From the NCBI GenBank assembly GCA_022478985.1, contig JAKSZP010012237.1:1-64000 (forward strand): a DNA stretch of 64,000 bases. Reading direction: 5' to 3'. The notes below the pieces were generated by a model. That model was not told the origin of the DNA. It saw nothing but the letters and a program-made list of their open reading frames with translations, and made no database searches. Positions within the stretch are counted from its first letter, which is position 1. Each line of letters begins with the position of its first letter. Made by a program: the position numbers and the translations under genes. Positions 55,481 to 64,000 of the stretch are shown piece after piece. Source of the stretch: Massospora cicadina. Its lineage: Eukaryota > Entomophthoromycota > Entomophthoromycetes > Entomophthorales > Entomophthoraceae.

Positions 55481-55539
55481 GTTGAATACACATTTTACAC
55501 TTTGCCTTTAAATTATACCACCTCTGGGAAAAATAAAAA

Positions 55540-56830
55540 ATACCCCAAATATGTGGTTTATAGTGACCGTATTCCTTTCTATGCTTTAGACGAGGTAGTA
55601 TAAGCCTGGTGAACAACGAGTGGTTGACACAAAGATCACGCTCCAAATTCCACACCACTACTTGTTGCACCTCATAAGTCTTGAGGGCGTTAGCCCCTTG
55701 CAGCCTCAAGTATTGCCTGGTATACTAGACCCAGCCTACCAGAGGCCTATTACTATTATTTTGGGGAACCTCACTGGAAAGGACATGGTTGTAAGAAAAC
55801 ACAGGAGATTGGCAGAGGATTATTGACCCCATAGAGGACATTTAAAGTAATTACATCATTTTCTCTATGATGAACTTGGGTTTGCCAATGGATAACAAAG
55901 TATGTACCTTACCCAATGTTTATATCTCGGATGAGCTGACCCCAGATGAACTTGATAAAGACCACACATTATTGGAAGAGATAGCGACATATTTTTAAAT
56001 CAGATAATGACTATGGCCATATAAAAAACTGGAGCCACTCCATTGATGTGGGTGATGCCCATCTTATTCTGTCAAACTTTACTGCAAGTCAAAGGTGGAA
56101 GAACAATATATGAGGACGGAACTTAAGCAGTTACTAGACGTGGGGTTACTAATTCATTCACTAAGCCCTTGGTCTTCCCCCCTTTTGCTAATCAAAAAGA
56201 AGAATGGAGGTCATCAGGTAGTCATGGACTGCTGAAAACTAAATAACCTCACAAAAAAGGACAATTATCCTATCCCTTGTATTGATGACGCCCTAGAACA
56301 ACTTTCCAGATCTAACTTCTTTTCCACAATGGACTTGGCTAGCATCTCTTGGAAAATGGACCTTTCTCCACAAGAACAAAATAAATGCACTCTTATTTGC
56401 AGCGAGGGTCTCTTGTCAATCCAAAAGATTACCTCAAAGGTTGTGCAACGCACCTGCAACTCTCCAGCGCGCCATGGATAACATCTTGAAGGACTTAAAG
56501 TTAAGTTCTGTCATCGTCTTTCTTGATGACATCACGATGTTCTCTAAAACCTTCACTGAACAATCTACTCACCTGAAGGAGGTTTTAACGCTTATGTAAG
56601 TCAAATGTCAAGTTTAACTCCTCAAGTGCACCTTTTTTTAGTACTAGATGGTCCCAACCCAAGGGGGATTCATCGATGTTCCTTAAGTGCACCTTATTCC
56701 AGAAGAAATTAGACATCTTGGGACACGCCATCTCTCAGGAAGGAAACCAACCTATACAGAAAAAGGTTGAAACAATATCAAAAATGCCTCCCCTAAAAAA
56801 ATCTAAGAAATATTCAGGTATTATTAGGAA
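55540..56830 (+). pseudogene. Reverse transcriptase of element E
   Basis: It starts with T-P-D-E-L-D-K-D-H-T-L-L-E-E near 55.94 kb. Then come L-K-Q-L-L-D-V-G-L-L-I-H-S, L-L-I-K-K-K-N-G-G-H-Q-V-V-M-D, F-F-S-T-M-D-L-A-S and V-F-L-D-D-I-T-M-F-S near 56.52 kb with both catalytic Asp. An ultra-short insertion sits at 56635-56680 between S-S-K-C-T and L-F-Q-K-K-L. Stops and shifts occur besides this insertion. Confidence 0.8.
56635..56680 (-). mobile_element. Ultra-short A-tailed insertion 6 (longest form)
   Basis: Minus strand AACATCGATGAATCCCCC, then TTGGGTTGGGACCATCTAGT, then ACT and an A-run. The duplication CCTCAAGTGCACCTT (56620-56634) and CCTTAAGTGCACCTT (56681-56695) has one change. Removing the insertion restores the RT wording around S-S-K-C-T. 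Its 5' end is at the same base, give or take one A, as insertion 2. Confidence 0.88.
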
Positions 56831-57290
56831 TGATGGGGTATAACCATCAGTTCATCCCCAAGTTCACCCAGTTCAGCGAGCCTCTTGTTTGCCTAATGAC
56901 AAAAAAACACTCCTTTTCATTAAGGCGCCATAAAAATGCCGCTTTTGAGACGCTGAAGCAACTGCTACAACAATGTCCTATACTGAGGCACCCAAATTAT
57001 AATAATCCCTTCATCTTGTTCACTGACGCCTCAGACTATGCCATTAGGGCCATCTTAGCTCAATTGGATGGAAACGGTGTAAATCATCATGTATCCTACT
57101 TCAGCAAGATGCTGTCAAAGACGGAAATCAACTACAGCATCACAGAGATGGAGTGGCTTGCCATTTTGTTAGATGTGAAGCACTACCGCCTTTTCCTGTA
57201 TGGAACTAAATTCACTGTAGTTACCAACCACGCTTCACTGAAATGGTTACATAACATGAAGGATCCTACTGTCCAGTTTTCGCGCTGAGC
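56830..57290 (+). pseudogene. RNase H of element E
   Basis: Open for 152 codons. It reads F-T-Q-F-S-E-P-L, then I-L-F-T-D-A-S-D-Y-A-I-R-A-I-L-A-Q with the catalytic Asp, then Y-F-S-K-M-L-S-K, T-E-M-E-W-L-A-I-L-L, V-V-T-N-H-A-S-L-K-W and M-K-D-P. In the last block T-D-H or T-D-Q is the family form, so the Asp is Asn here (V-V-T-N-H). Frames on each side are broken. Confidence 0.8.
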
Positions 57291-58650
57291 TTTAAAGTCT
57301 GGCATTATAACACGAAGCTCAAACACCACGGTGAAACCTGACACATGAATGTTGATGGGTTAGTTTAGCTACCAGTCCTGCATTTGGATAACAGCGAGGC
57401 GGAGAGGTTATATGACCTACTAATGACCCCTCTGACTGGGAGGATGAGGATGAGCCTGCCCAGAAAATATTAGGCCGGCACTCCCACAACACCAAAGTGG
57501 AGAGCAGGAAGTTGTATAAGCAGGTGAGGGGCAAGGTGGTTGCACTATCTACGGCTTTTGAACGTGTACTGCTATCCTATAAGCTCACTCTACCTAGGCA
57601 TGGGGGAGCAATGAAAACCCATGTCTGTATTAGGGTGTTACACCATTGGGAAGGAATCATGGAAACTATTGTTGAAGTCTTGGAAGCCTGCCTCACCTGT
57701 AAGAAGCAGTCAAGTTTTAAGATTAAACACAAATGATAACCTACTACCAACTACCACCTTCCAACAACCTTTCCATATCATCAGCCTAGACGTGGTAGGT
57801 CCCCTCCCACAGACTACTAGTGGGAACAGATAGATCTAAGCAGGCATTGCTCATCTTTGGGAGTGGATTGAAGCTGTGGCTCACCCAGCCTAAACGGCCA
57901 AGGCCACTGCAACGTTCTTACATCAAAACATTTTCACTCACCATGGCTGTCCCCAAGTACTACACTGCGAAAATGGTAAGAACTTCACCGCCAGAGTAGT
58001 CAAGATCCTGGCTACCTTTATGGGTAACCAACAACTCTTTCTGGCCCGTACAATCCCAATATCAATGGGATTGTGGAGGTGCCTATGGAACCTTCATATC
58101 ATTCCTTCTAAATATGGCATCTTTTGATCCACTCTATGGGATCAATTATTACCCAGTTTTCTTATGGGATGCTGGATTAGTTATCATTGGATCCTGAAAA
58201 TGTCCCCATTCCGTGTTTTATATGGGTAGGAACCAGGAATACCTTCTCTTTTAGCTAAAACTGTTTTCTATAGAGTTGAGTGACTTCAGAAAGCCATGAG
58301 AAGATTGTCTCGGCGCATCCTCCAGTTCCAATCTGAGGCCATGACCAATTTAGCTAAAACTAGATTAGAGAAGGACAGGCTGCAAATGATCTCCAGGCCC
58401 CCTACCTTTCTTCCAAGTGTCTGACCTGGCTCTGTATTGCCATAACCGCATCACTTATAAAAGTGGTAAGCTTGATCAATCTGGGAAGGCCTTTTCATCA
58501 TCACCTACAAGAGAGGTGCTGAGTATTCTATAAAATCCCTGGATACAGGTATTATTATCAATTGGGTACATGGCTGCTTTATACAGCTTTATTTTCCCCT
58601 CAACATTTAAGATGTGAATGATGTCAAACAATTTTATATCAATTTCAGGA
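57290..58650 (+). pseudogene. Integrase of element E
   Basis: The zinc-binding part is near 57.60-57.72 kb (H-V-C-I-R-V-L-H-H-W, A-C-L-T-C-K-K-Q). The core reads S-L-D-V-V-G-P-L-P-Q-T-T-S-G-N-R near 57.79 kb with the first Asp. Near 57.96 kb it reads L-H-C-E-N-G-K-N-F, where relatives have S-D-N-G, so the second catalytic Asp is Glu. The C-terminal part with S-E-A-M-T-N-L-A-K and T-Y-K-R-G-A-E-Y-S-I-K is at 58.33-58.54 kb. The polypurine tract AGGAGAAGAC and the 3' LTR follow. Confidence 0.75.
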
Positions 58651-58656
58651 GAAGAC

Positions 58657-59379
58657 TGTTTTGGCAATAATAGTCTGAATTTACTAAGTACAAAATTGCC
58701 CAACTCACGGTGAAATGAATAACCTGAGTGATCATTACTCCTCGCCTACCATTGACAAGGGCAGATTGAGCTGCCCTTGTCACTCCTAACCCTCGGCGGA
58801 ATACCCCACATGAGTTGGAGAGTCTCCCAATCCCTATAGATAATTCTGTGTGTTTGTCTATAGCAAAACCACCCCCTTATATAGTTTTGAGGGGGTCTCA
58901 AAGGGTAAATAAATTTTACCCATTGATCATGAGCTGAAGCAGATGGAGATTGGCTGCAATGAGCTTATATCCGATGCAAATGATTGTGAATAATATATAA
59001 AAACTTTCCTGCATGGTTTTATACTACCTACGATGGACTAATCACATTGTGATAATACCAGACAAAGAAAAATTACTTTCCTGATTGTGGATTGGCCAGA
59101 TCATTAAACTATCTAAGCCAGGCCACTCAGTCTATATTAAATTTAATTTTTGCCCCACTATTAGCCTTTGAGAACTTTAGATACTTGGGGAAGGTATTGA
59201 AATAAAGTATCATCTATCCCACCCAAGCCACAAATTAGAAAAAAACTATAATATATCATCTATTGTTTGACATGGTTTAAGTTTGCCAATTTATTTTGCA
59301 AAAAAACAAATAAAAAAATTGTTTGTGGAAATCCTGCTGAATATCAGCACGTGTGAGCATTAGCTAGCAGTATTCCATA
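58657..59379 (+). repeat. 3' LTR of element E
   Basis: About 723 bp, partner of 25374-26100. The terminal CCACA is worn to CCATA or similar, so the end is uncertain by a few bases. Confidence 0.82.
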
Positions 59380-59483
59380 CCTTTTTAAAGAAAATTGAAG
59401 GAAGTCTCAAAGGATAAATATATTTGATCACCAATCAAAAAGTAGAGAATAACTAAAATTGACAAAAATGAATTAAATTTGAG

Positions 59484-59799
59484 CCCACATAACGTTAATG
59501 CCCCCTATGCCCTTGCTCTTCGCCTTACCCCATGCTCTTCTATGGGAAGAGGAAAATACTGCTGAGGATGAGCCCCTAAATCCTCCTCCCCTTACACCAT
59601 GGTAGTATAAGCGGCTATCCGCTGTTTACCTGGTGGTTGTGTTTTCATGTTGCATTTAGTCTATCCCTTTTCGTTGGGTTGGTTTTTTTATTATTTTATT
59701 TCACTTTTCTTTTTTTAGTACTAGATGTATTTTATTTCGCTTTTCAAGATTTAATATTGTTTGTCCCCTGGTTGGCATACCTTGAGTAAATTTGAAATT
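59484..59799 (+). mobile_element. LINE-derivative 3' end, 5'-truncated
   Basis: Flanked by TGAATTAAATTTGAG (59469-59483) and TGAATTAAATCTGAG (59800-59814). It carries the acidic end of the ORF1-like coding (E-E-E-N-T-A-E-D-E-P) and the 3' part with TTGTCCCCTGGTTGGCATAC and CTTGAGTAAAT, a worn version of CCTCAGTTAAAT. An ultra-short insertion lies inside it. Confidence 0.72.
59710..59727 (-). mobile_element. Ultra-short A-tailed insertion 7
   Basis: Minus strand CATCTAGTACT and seven A. Target duplication of 18 bp with one change: TATTTTATTTCACTTTTC (59692-59709) and TATTTTATTTCGCTTTTC (59728-59745). It lies inside a LINE fragment and so is younger than that copy. Confidence 0.85.
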
Positions 59800-59814
59800 T
59801 GAATTAAATCTGAG

Positions 59815-60488
59815 CTAACTGATTAGGTGATTATAAGTAAATCTAAATGTTCACATCCTTTGAACATCTTAGCAATTGATGACCAGTAAGTTATGTCAGA
59901 TTAAAAATATCTAAAGCGCTCTGATTGTTCAACCTTCTCAAAATCAAAAATGTCTTCTTTTGATTCAAAACGTGTCACCTTGGATCAGTAATGCGTCGTT
60001 TTGGATGGTAATATGAATCAAAATAAGACGATAATAAAGGTTAGACTAATCTTTGGATCAAGTAAACCAAACCAAACTTCATCAGGTATAACGTTGATAT
60101 TCTGAAAGCATCCCCAAATCTACGTCCTCACATTGTTGGCAAATCACAGCAAATGAAGGAACATAATCTTGGTCATGTTCAAATGTCTTTCCCCTTATAC
60201 AAAAATATATAAAATTTCTTTTATTTATAAATGTCGCGTAGCATGGTTTAAATATTTAATCAGAATCTATGGGCTTTAATTTATAAAGAGGTATAAAAAT
60301 CCCTGTTTATTTAATAAAGTATAATTTACTATATCTATCTTCCTTGTATTTTTCCAATAATATTTATGGTCTACCTTTAGGTCTCAAAGTTTTAGATAGT
60401 TGCCAAGTATAAGTACTTCTGTGACTGTCAATATTGTTGGAATCTTGAGGTTAAGCACCTGCGAGCAGCACCATGATAAGAATTAACA
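59815..60488 (+). repeat. Probable 5' LTR of element I (left end not fixed)
   Basis: It ends GAATTAACA right before a primer-binding site, as LTRs do. The partner LTR is outside the window, so the start cannot be set. Confidence 0.45.
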
Positions 60489-60490
60489 AG

Positions 60491-60508
60491 TGTTGCTAAC
60501 TACAGGGG
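60491..60508 (+). other. Primer-binding site of element I
   Basis: TGTTGCTAACTACAGGGG lies two bases after the LTR end; it has two changes from the consensus. Confidence 0.65.
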
Positions 60509-60589
60509 CCAGGTACACCACAATTTTCACTTTTAATAGCTGAGAATATAGGATGCGCCTACTTTTAGCGTTACCAGATGGCTCAATAT

Positions 60590-62680
60590 TGGGAATAGTG
60601 ATGAGGATGAAAGGATGGAAAGCACTTATGCTTTTACATATGAAGAGCAATTCATTAATGTTGTCATACCAATAAACTCGTCATATTACTTGGCCTTCCT
60701 CTGATGCTGTTAGAAGTTTAACTCATGGCAGATTAGACCCTGGAGACATTGCATATCTTGAATTAGGTTATTTTGTAGAGTATTGTCAGATGTTTCTCTA
60801 TGAGAATAGAACTTCCCAATACTTATAGTCAACTTGTAAATCAAACTATATATGTCCGAAAATTCGCTAATTGGCCTTGATCCATATGGTACATTTTCTA
60901 GATGTGCTTTTTGAAGAGCTACTTCATCACATACCGAGCCATGATGCCCTGTTTCTTGCTTATGATACCCTCTATAACCTGGCATCAAGACATTTTGGGA
61001 ATTAAAGGTCTGGAGTAGAAGAGAACAAAAGATTTATAATTTGACTTCATGAGCGAATTACTATGATTGAACATAATGTAGCAAAGTACGTAGAAGAAGC
61101 CATGAAGATATAATTCATTGAGCTGGATGTGTCTGCTATAAAAACTTAGTCATTTATTGATGAATTTGCAAAATAACTTACCAAACATGAAGCTCAAACT
61201 TATAGCTAACTGTTATCTAAGGCTTCTATCTCTCAGCAAGATAATGATCAACGTAGAACCTTTTGGAGCAACAAATAACCCAAGCCTTATTTCGACTTGG
61301 AGAAATTGAACTACATCCTTCTCAAAGTGTTCAAGGTTCTATTTCCACATTGGAGAACAAAATTTGCACAACTGGAAAAGGAGTAACGCTAAAAGTCTTC
61401 CTCAAAAATGTCAAATATCTGGCTAATTAATTTATCAAGTGTGAAAAGGGTTTCCAAAGTGTCAATAGCACAATTGAAGGGTAAGATTGGTTACAGGATG
61501 TTTGCAAGCACTTGAATAACATTGAGAATACTTGTGATTAAGTTAAGAACAGAAAAAAATCTCAAGGGTCTCACCCAGTTGATGATTCAGGATGTAAGAT
61601 CAAAGAGGATTTCCTCAAGCGTGTCAGGGATGTAAAATCTAATAATCAAATTTTGTTTTCTTTGATTTAATCTACGCTTTAAGGTTAAAGAGCTAAAACA
61701 CTGAGTCAAAGATCTTGTGACTAACAAGATTTAGATGGAAGCCAGGATAACCTTATTTAGATCCGTAAACCTTTTGACCCCTGAATAATGGAAACTGACT
61801 TAGATATGAAAGAGCAAAAATGTCATCTCTCTCATTCATTAGATCATTTAGAGATTTGACCTGATGCCACTGGGCGTGATACTCTCACCATCCATGCCCT
61901 TACCAAAGGTGAACCAGTCCCATTTTAACCTACTTTTGAAGACAAGATTATCCCTGCCTAAAGTAGCATTGCCACATTTCTGTATGTTTATGAATCTTTT
62001 TGGAAGGAGCTAGCCATCACCAGAAAGTAAAACTTATCCTCACCTGCTTTAGTCATATGGCCCAAGAAGTTATGGTTCCACATATAGAAGTCCTATTACC
62101 TGGGTCAAGAATCAAGAAAGATCTTATCAATGAATTTAGTTAAAAACAGAGATTGAGCATGGAGAAGCAGGTTTTCATGAGAATCATTGTGAAGTAAGGA
62201 AAACCAGTTGCTTCTTTTTCAATTGGTTCTACAATGATGTTTTGACCTTTTATAACTTTATATTCTCACCCCCAACGACGCAATAGCTGCCAATTTGACT
62301 ATGTTGGCCCCTCATCCTTCTTTTGATATGAACGCCACTTCAGTGAAACGTTATCTCAGAAATGTTCACTAAATAAAGGAAGCCCTGTTAAACGTCGCTT
62401 ATCTCCAAAAACTCAAAACATGGGGAGTTACTTTCAAACCTCAAGAACTAATTATTGAGGATCAAAAGTGAAAACAAACTGAGCGTCCATTCTGGACCTA
62501 TCCTAAAAGAATTGAACATGTTTAAATGATTGTTGTAAGAAGAGATCTGAAGATGGTGAGCAGGAAAAAGATTTGTAAATGTAGGTACAGGTACCCGTAT
62601 TCTGAATAATCTGTAGTGCATGAGAAATCCCCTCTCCCATTGCACGTCTAGCTTGTATATGTAACACATCCAAGAAAATT
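60590..62680 (+). pseudogene. Gag of element I
   Basis: The N-terminal block S-L-T-H-G-R-L-D-P-G-D-I-A is near 60.72 kb, and H-D-A-L-F-L-A-Y-D-T-L-Y-N-L-A is near 60.95 kb, matching E at 26.3-26.6 kb. The middle block T-F-L-Y-V-Y-E-S-F-W-K-E-L is near 61.98 kb. Capsid wording A-P-H-P-S-F-D-M-N-A near 62.32 kb is the counterpart of A-S-H-P-S-L-E-V-N in F. Stops are very frequent, and a zinc knuckle could not be seen. Confidence 0.65.
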
Positions 62681-62749
62681 CTTAAGGAGTTTTAAAAATG
62701 TTAGTTATTATGTTTTAGGAGCAACTGCCTATATCAAGATTCCAGAATG

Positions 62750-63500
62750 TTTGAACGCTGAGGGTTTAGACAACGCTATGATGCCAGATGGAACCTACCT
62801 CAGGCAAGTTCTGGGATTTCCAGAATTACTCTTACAACTAGTGATGCTAACCAGTTTATTGCCTTGCTAATTAGACCAATCTACCGTGTTTTTACCTTAC
62901 AATTTATCAAGAAAATATGACCTGAGACCAGTAAAAAAATAAAATTTCACTTTAAATCTCAATGAAGTCCTTGCCATCCCCTCAGCTTTAGTAAAAATAT
63001 TGCAAAGGTAAGAAGTCATCATGCAGTAATTCAGAGTCATGGCCATCCTTGATACTTATTCTCAAATCAATGTCTTGTCATTAAAACTTATTAAGAAGAT
63101 TAAACTGGAGCCTGATTTGGGATATTTTAAGAGCATGGAACTGCTAGACCAAACAACATTTGAGCTATTGAAACTTACTCTTTCTTACCCATACAAATTG
63201 TAAATCTTGTTTAATCAGCACCTGCCATGGCTTTGGACAACAACAATTATGATATGATCATTGTCGTTCAGTTCATGCTTAAGTATGATGATATTATCTT
63301 ATGAAGGAAGTTTTCTCTATCTATTAAAACATGTTTTTCCTCTAGTTCTAAATAATAAATATTCCAGCAATAAATGATATTCTTTCCTTTCTGAATACCC
63401 TGCTTCTGCATTGACATTACCTTATACTGCATTAGGACGAAATACCATAAATTTTCTGACTAGGTAGGCACTTTAGAATTAATTTCCATCTATGTTTTAG
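62750..63500 (+). pseudogene. Protease region of element I, DTG changed to DTY
   Basis: Near 63.04-63.12 kb it reads A-I-L-D-T-Y-S-Q-I-N-V-L-S-L-K-L-I-K-K-I, which lines up with I-L-D-T-G-S-P-V-N-V-M-S-T-K-L-I-K of F. The catalytic Gly is Tyr. The second half of the fold (Y-D-M-I-I-V-V-Q-F-M) is near 63.25 kb in another frame. Confidence 0.65.
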
Positions 63501-63839
63501 AAGTAATAAGAATTTTATGGTGACCAACAGTGATTAATACTAAAATTACTCTAAAAATCCCCAGCGTTGCCTGTTAAGTATAATGAGCATTTATGTAGTA
63601 GTCCCCTTGAATAATGAGTCTTACTTGGAATATTAGATCCAATATACCAGAAGCAAGTCAGCATACTATTGGGAAATCCTACAAATAAGGTTTTCCTTAT
63701 GATGAAACATTAATAAATGGGAAAAGGTCTGTTGATTATAATCATGGAAATTAAAAAAGTCCATTTTATTTGTTTCATGTTGGACATGGGATTACCTACC
63801 AACAAGATGATTTGCACTATATCTAACTTTCATAATCAG

Positions 63840-64000
63840 ATGTATTACTCCTGAAGAGCTTAAAAATTTATTCTTAACTAGAAGCTTTAAGCTATATTTT
63901 TCCAAGTCTGATACTGACTGTGGATACATGAAAAATTGGAGCCACCCAATCAAGATTGAGGGATGCCAATCCTATCCAATCCAAACCTTATCATATTAAA
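63840..64000 (+). pseudogene. Start of reverse transcriptase of element I
   Basis: T-P-E-E-L-K-N-L-F-L-T-R, F-S-K-S-D-T-D-C-G-Y-M-K-N-W-S-H-P-I-K corresponds to T-P-A-E-L-D-K-V-H-N-L-L-E, F-S-K-Y-N-N-D-Y-G-H-M-K of F. It continues outside the window. Confidence 0.65.

Larger units (their letters stand above)
25374..59379 (+). mobile_element. Ty3/gypsy-like LTR retrotransposon E, split by several later insertions
   Basis: LTRs at 25374-26100 and about 58657-59379 start TGTTTTGG and share long stretches, such as GTGTGTTTGTCTATA and GTGTGAGCATTAGCTAGCAG. The left one is followed by a primer site; the right one is preceded by the purine-rich AGGAGAAGAC. Gag pieces lie at 26.16-27.08, 47.63-48.31 and 52.56-52.93 kb, and protease to integrase at 54.9-58.6 kb. 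Taking out element F (27087-47627), the repeat cluster from 48.32 to about 52.5 kb and the LINE copy (53297-53998) leaves a Ty3 element of ordinary size. I found no clear 5-bp target duplication (AAGAA on the left). Confidence 0.82.
60405..64000 (+). mobile_element. Ty3/gypsy-like LTR retrotransposon I, cut by the window edge
   Basis: LTR end, primer-binding site, gag, protease and the first part of RT follow in order and continue past 64000. Its gag and protease are close relatives of E and F. It is highly broken. Confidence 0.72.

Noticed and set aside
25369..59390. Target duplication AAGAA for element E
   Set aside because: AAGAA also occurs some bases past the right LTR, but not directly at its end; the right end is worn and the match is of low information.
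60437..60488. TGTTGGAATC near 60437 as an LTR start of element I or a solo piece of F's LTR
   Set aside because: Only the first ten bases agree with F's LTR and the distance to the primer site is too short for an LTR.

Overview
This 64 kb window looks like an A+T-rich, gene-poor eukaryotic 'transposon graveyard'. I find no convincing host gene. Nearly all coding sequence belongs to decayed Ty3/gypsy LTR retrotransposons (gag, protease, reverse transcriptase, RNase H, integrase, some with a chromodomain) and to an L1/Tx1-like LINE with a C-terminal zf-RVT-type zinc-binding segment. Smaller elements are also present: tRNA-derived SINEs, a non-coding short LTR element, a long-inverted-repeat element, and ultra-short A-tailed insertions. 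Chromodomain-bearing Ty3 elements whose integrase wording resembles basidiomycete copies suggest a fungus with a large repeat-filled genome, for example a rust-type basidiomycete. That assignment is an inference from element style, not from a host marker.

Layout. (1) 1-850: unassigned. (2) 851-19047: Ty3 element A (+), with LTRs at 851-2590 and 18110-19047. Its 5' LTR carries a LINE fragment (1515-2299, minus strand). Its interior carries an ORF1-type LINE derivative (5573-7320) and a whole second Ty3 element B (+, 7453-14199). (3) 19.1-20.2 kb: integrase plus chromodomain remnant of element C. 20.2-25.37 kb: A+T-rich decay with a reverse-transcriptase remnant (element D). (4) 25374-59379: Ty3 element E (+), with LTRs at 25374-26100 and 58657-59379, burst open by later insertions.

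Inside E. Element F (Ty3, minus) occupies 27087-47627 and has a perfect 5-bp target duplication GGGCC on both sides. F itself contains the chromovirus G (minus, 28132-34947, nearly identical LTRs, 8-bp duplication), the short non-coding LTR element H (39540-41270, perfect 5-bp duplication TTCAT), and the LINE K (plus, 41743-47037, 15-bp duplication) sitting in F's 5' LTR. Further right, E is opened by the long-inverted-repeat element J (about 48.32-50.83 kb, holding its own internal fold-back and SINEs), an A+T-rich repeat cluster with a full SINE (51786-52089), and a LINE-type copy (53297-53998). (5) 59.4-60.4 kb: a LINE 3' end. From about 60.4 kb to the right edge: Ty3 element I (+), 5' LTR end, primer site, gag, protease and the start of RT, cut by the window.

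The most unusual signal is a set of eight tiny insertions that all end in the same short sequence (GGGACCATCTAGTACT or a part of it) followed by an A-run. Each is flanked by a 13-18 bp target duplication, so they look like retroposition products only 9-42 nt long before the tail. Two share essentially the same 5' end. At two places the same target was used twice, leaving three copies of the duplication. Other points of interest: a candidate Tf1/sushi-like self-priming site in G, a hydrophobic gag-like frame that starts inside G's LTR, a primer-binding consensus shared by five other Ty3 elements, and an ORF1-only LINE family that shares the 3' tail of the full LINE. All boundaries, repeats and motifs were read by eye; no alignment or database search was run.
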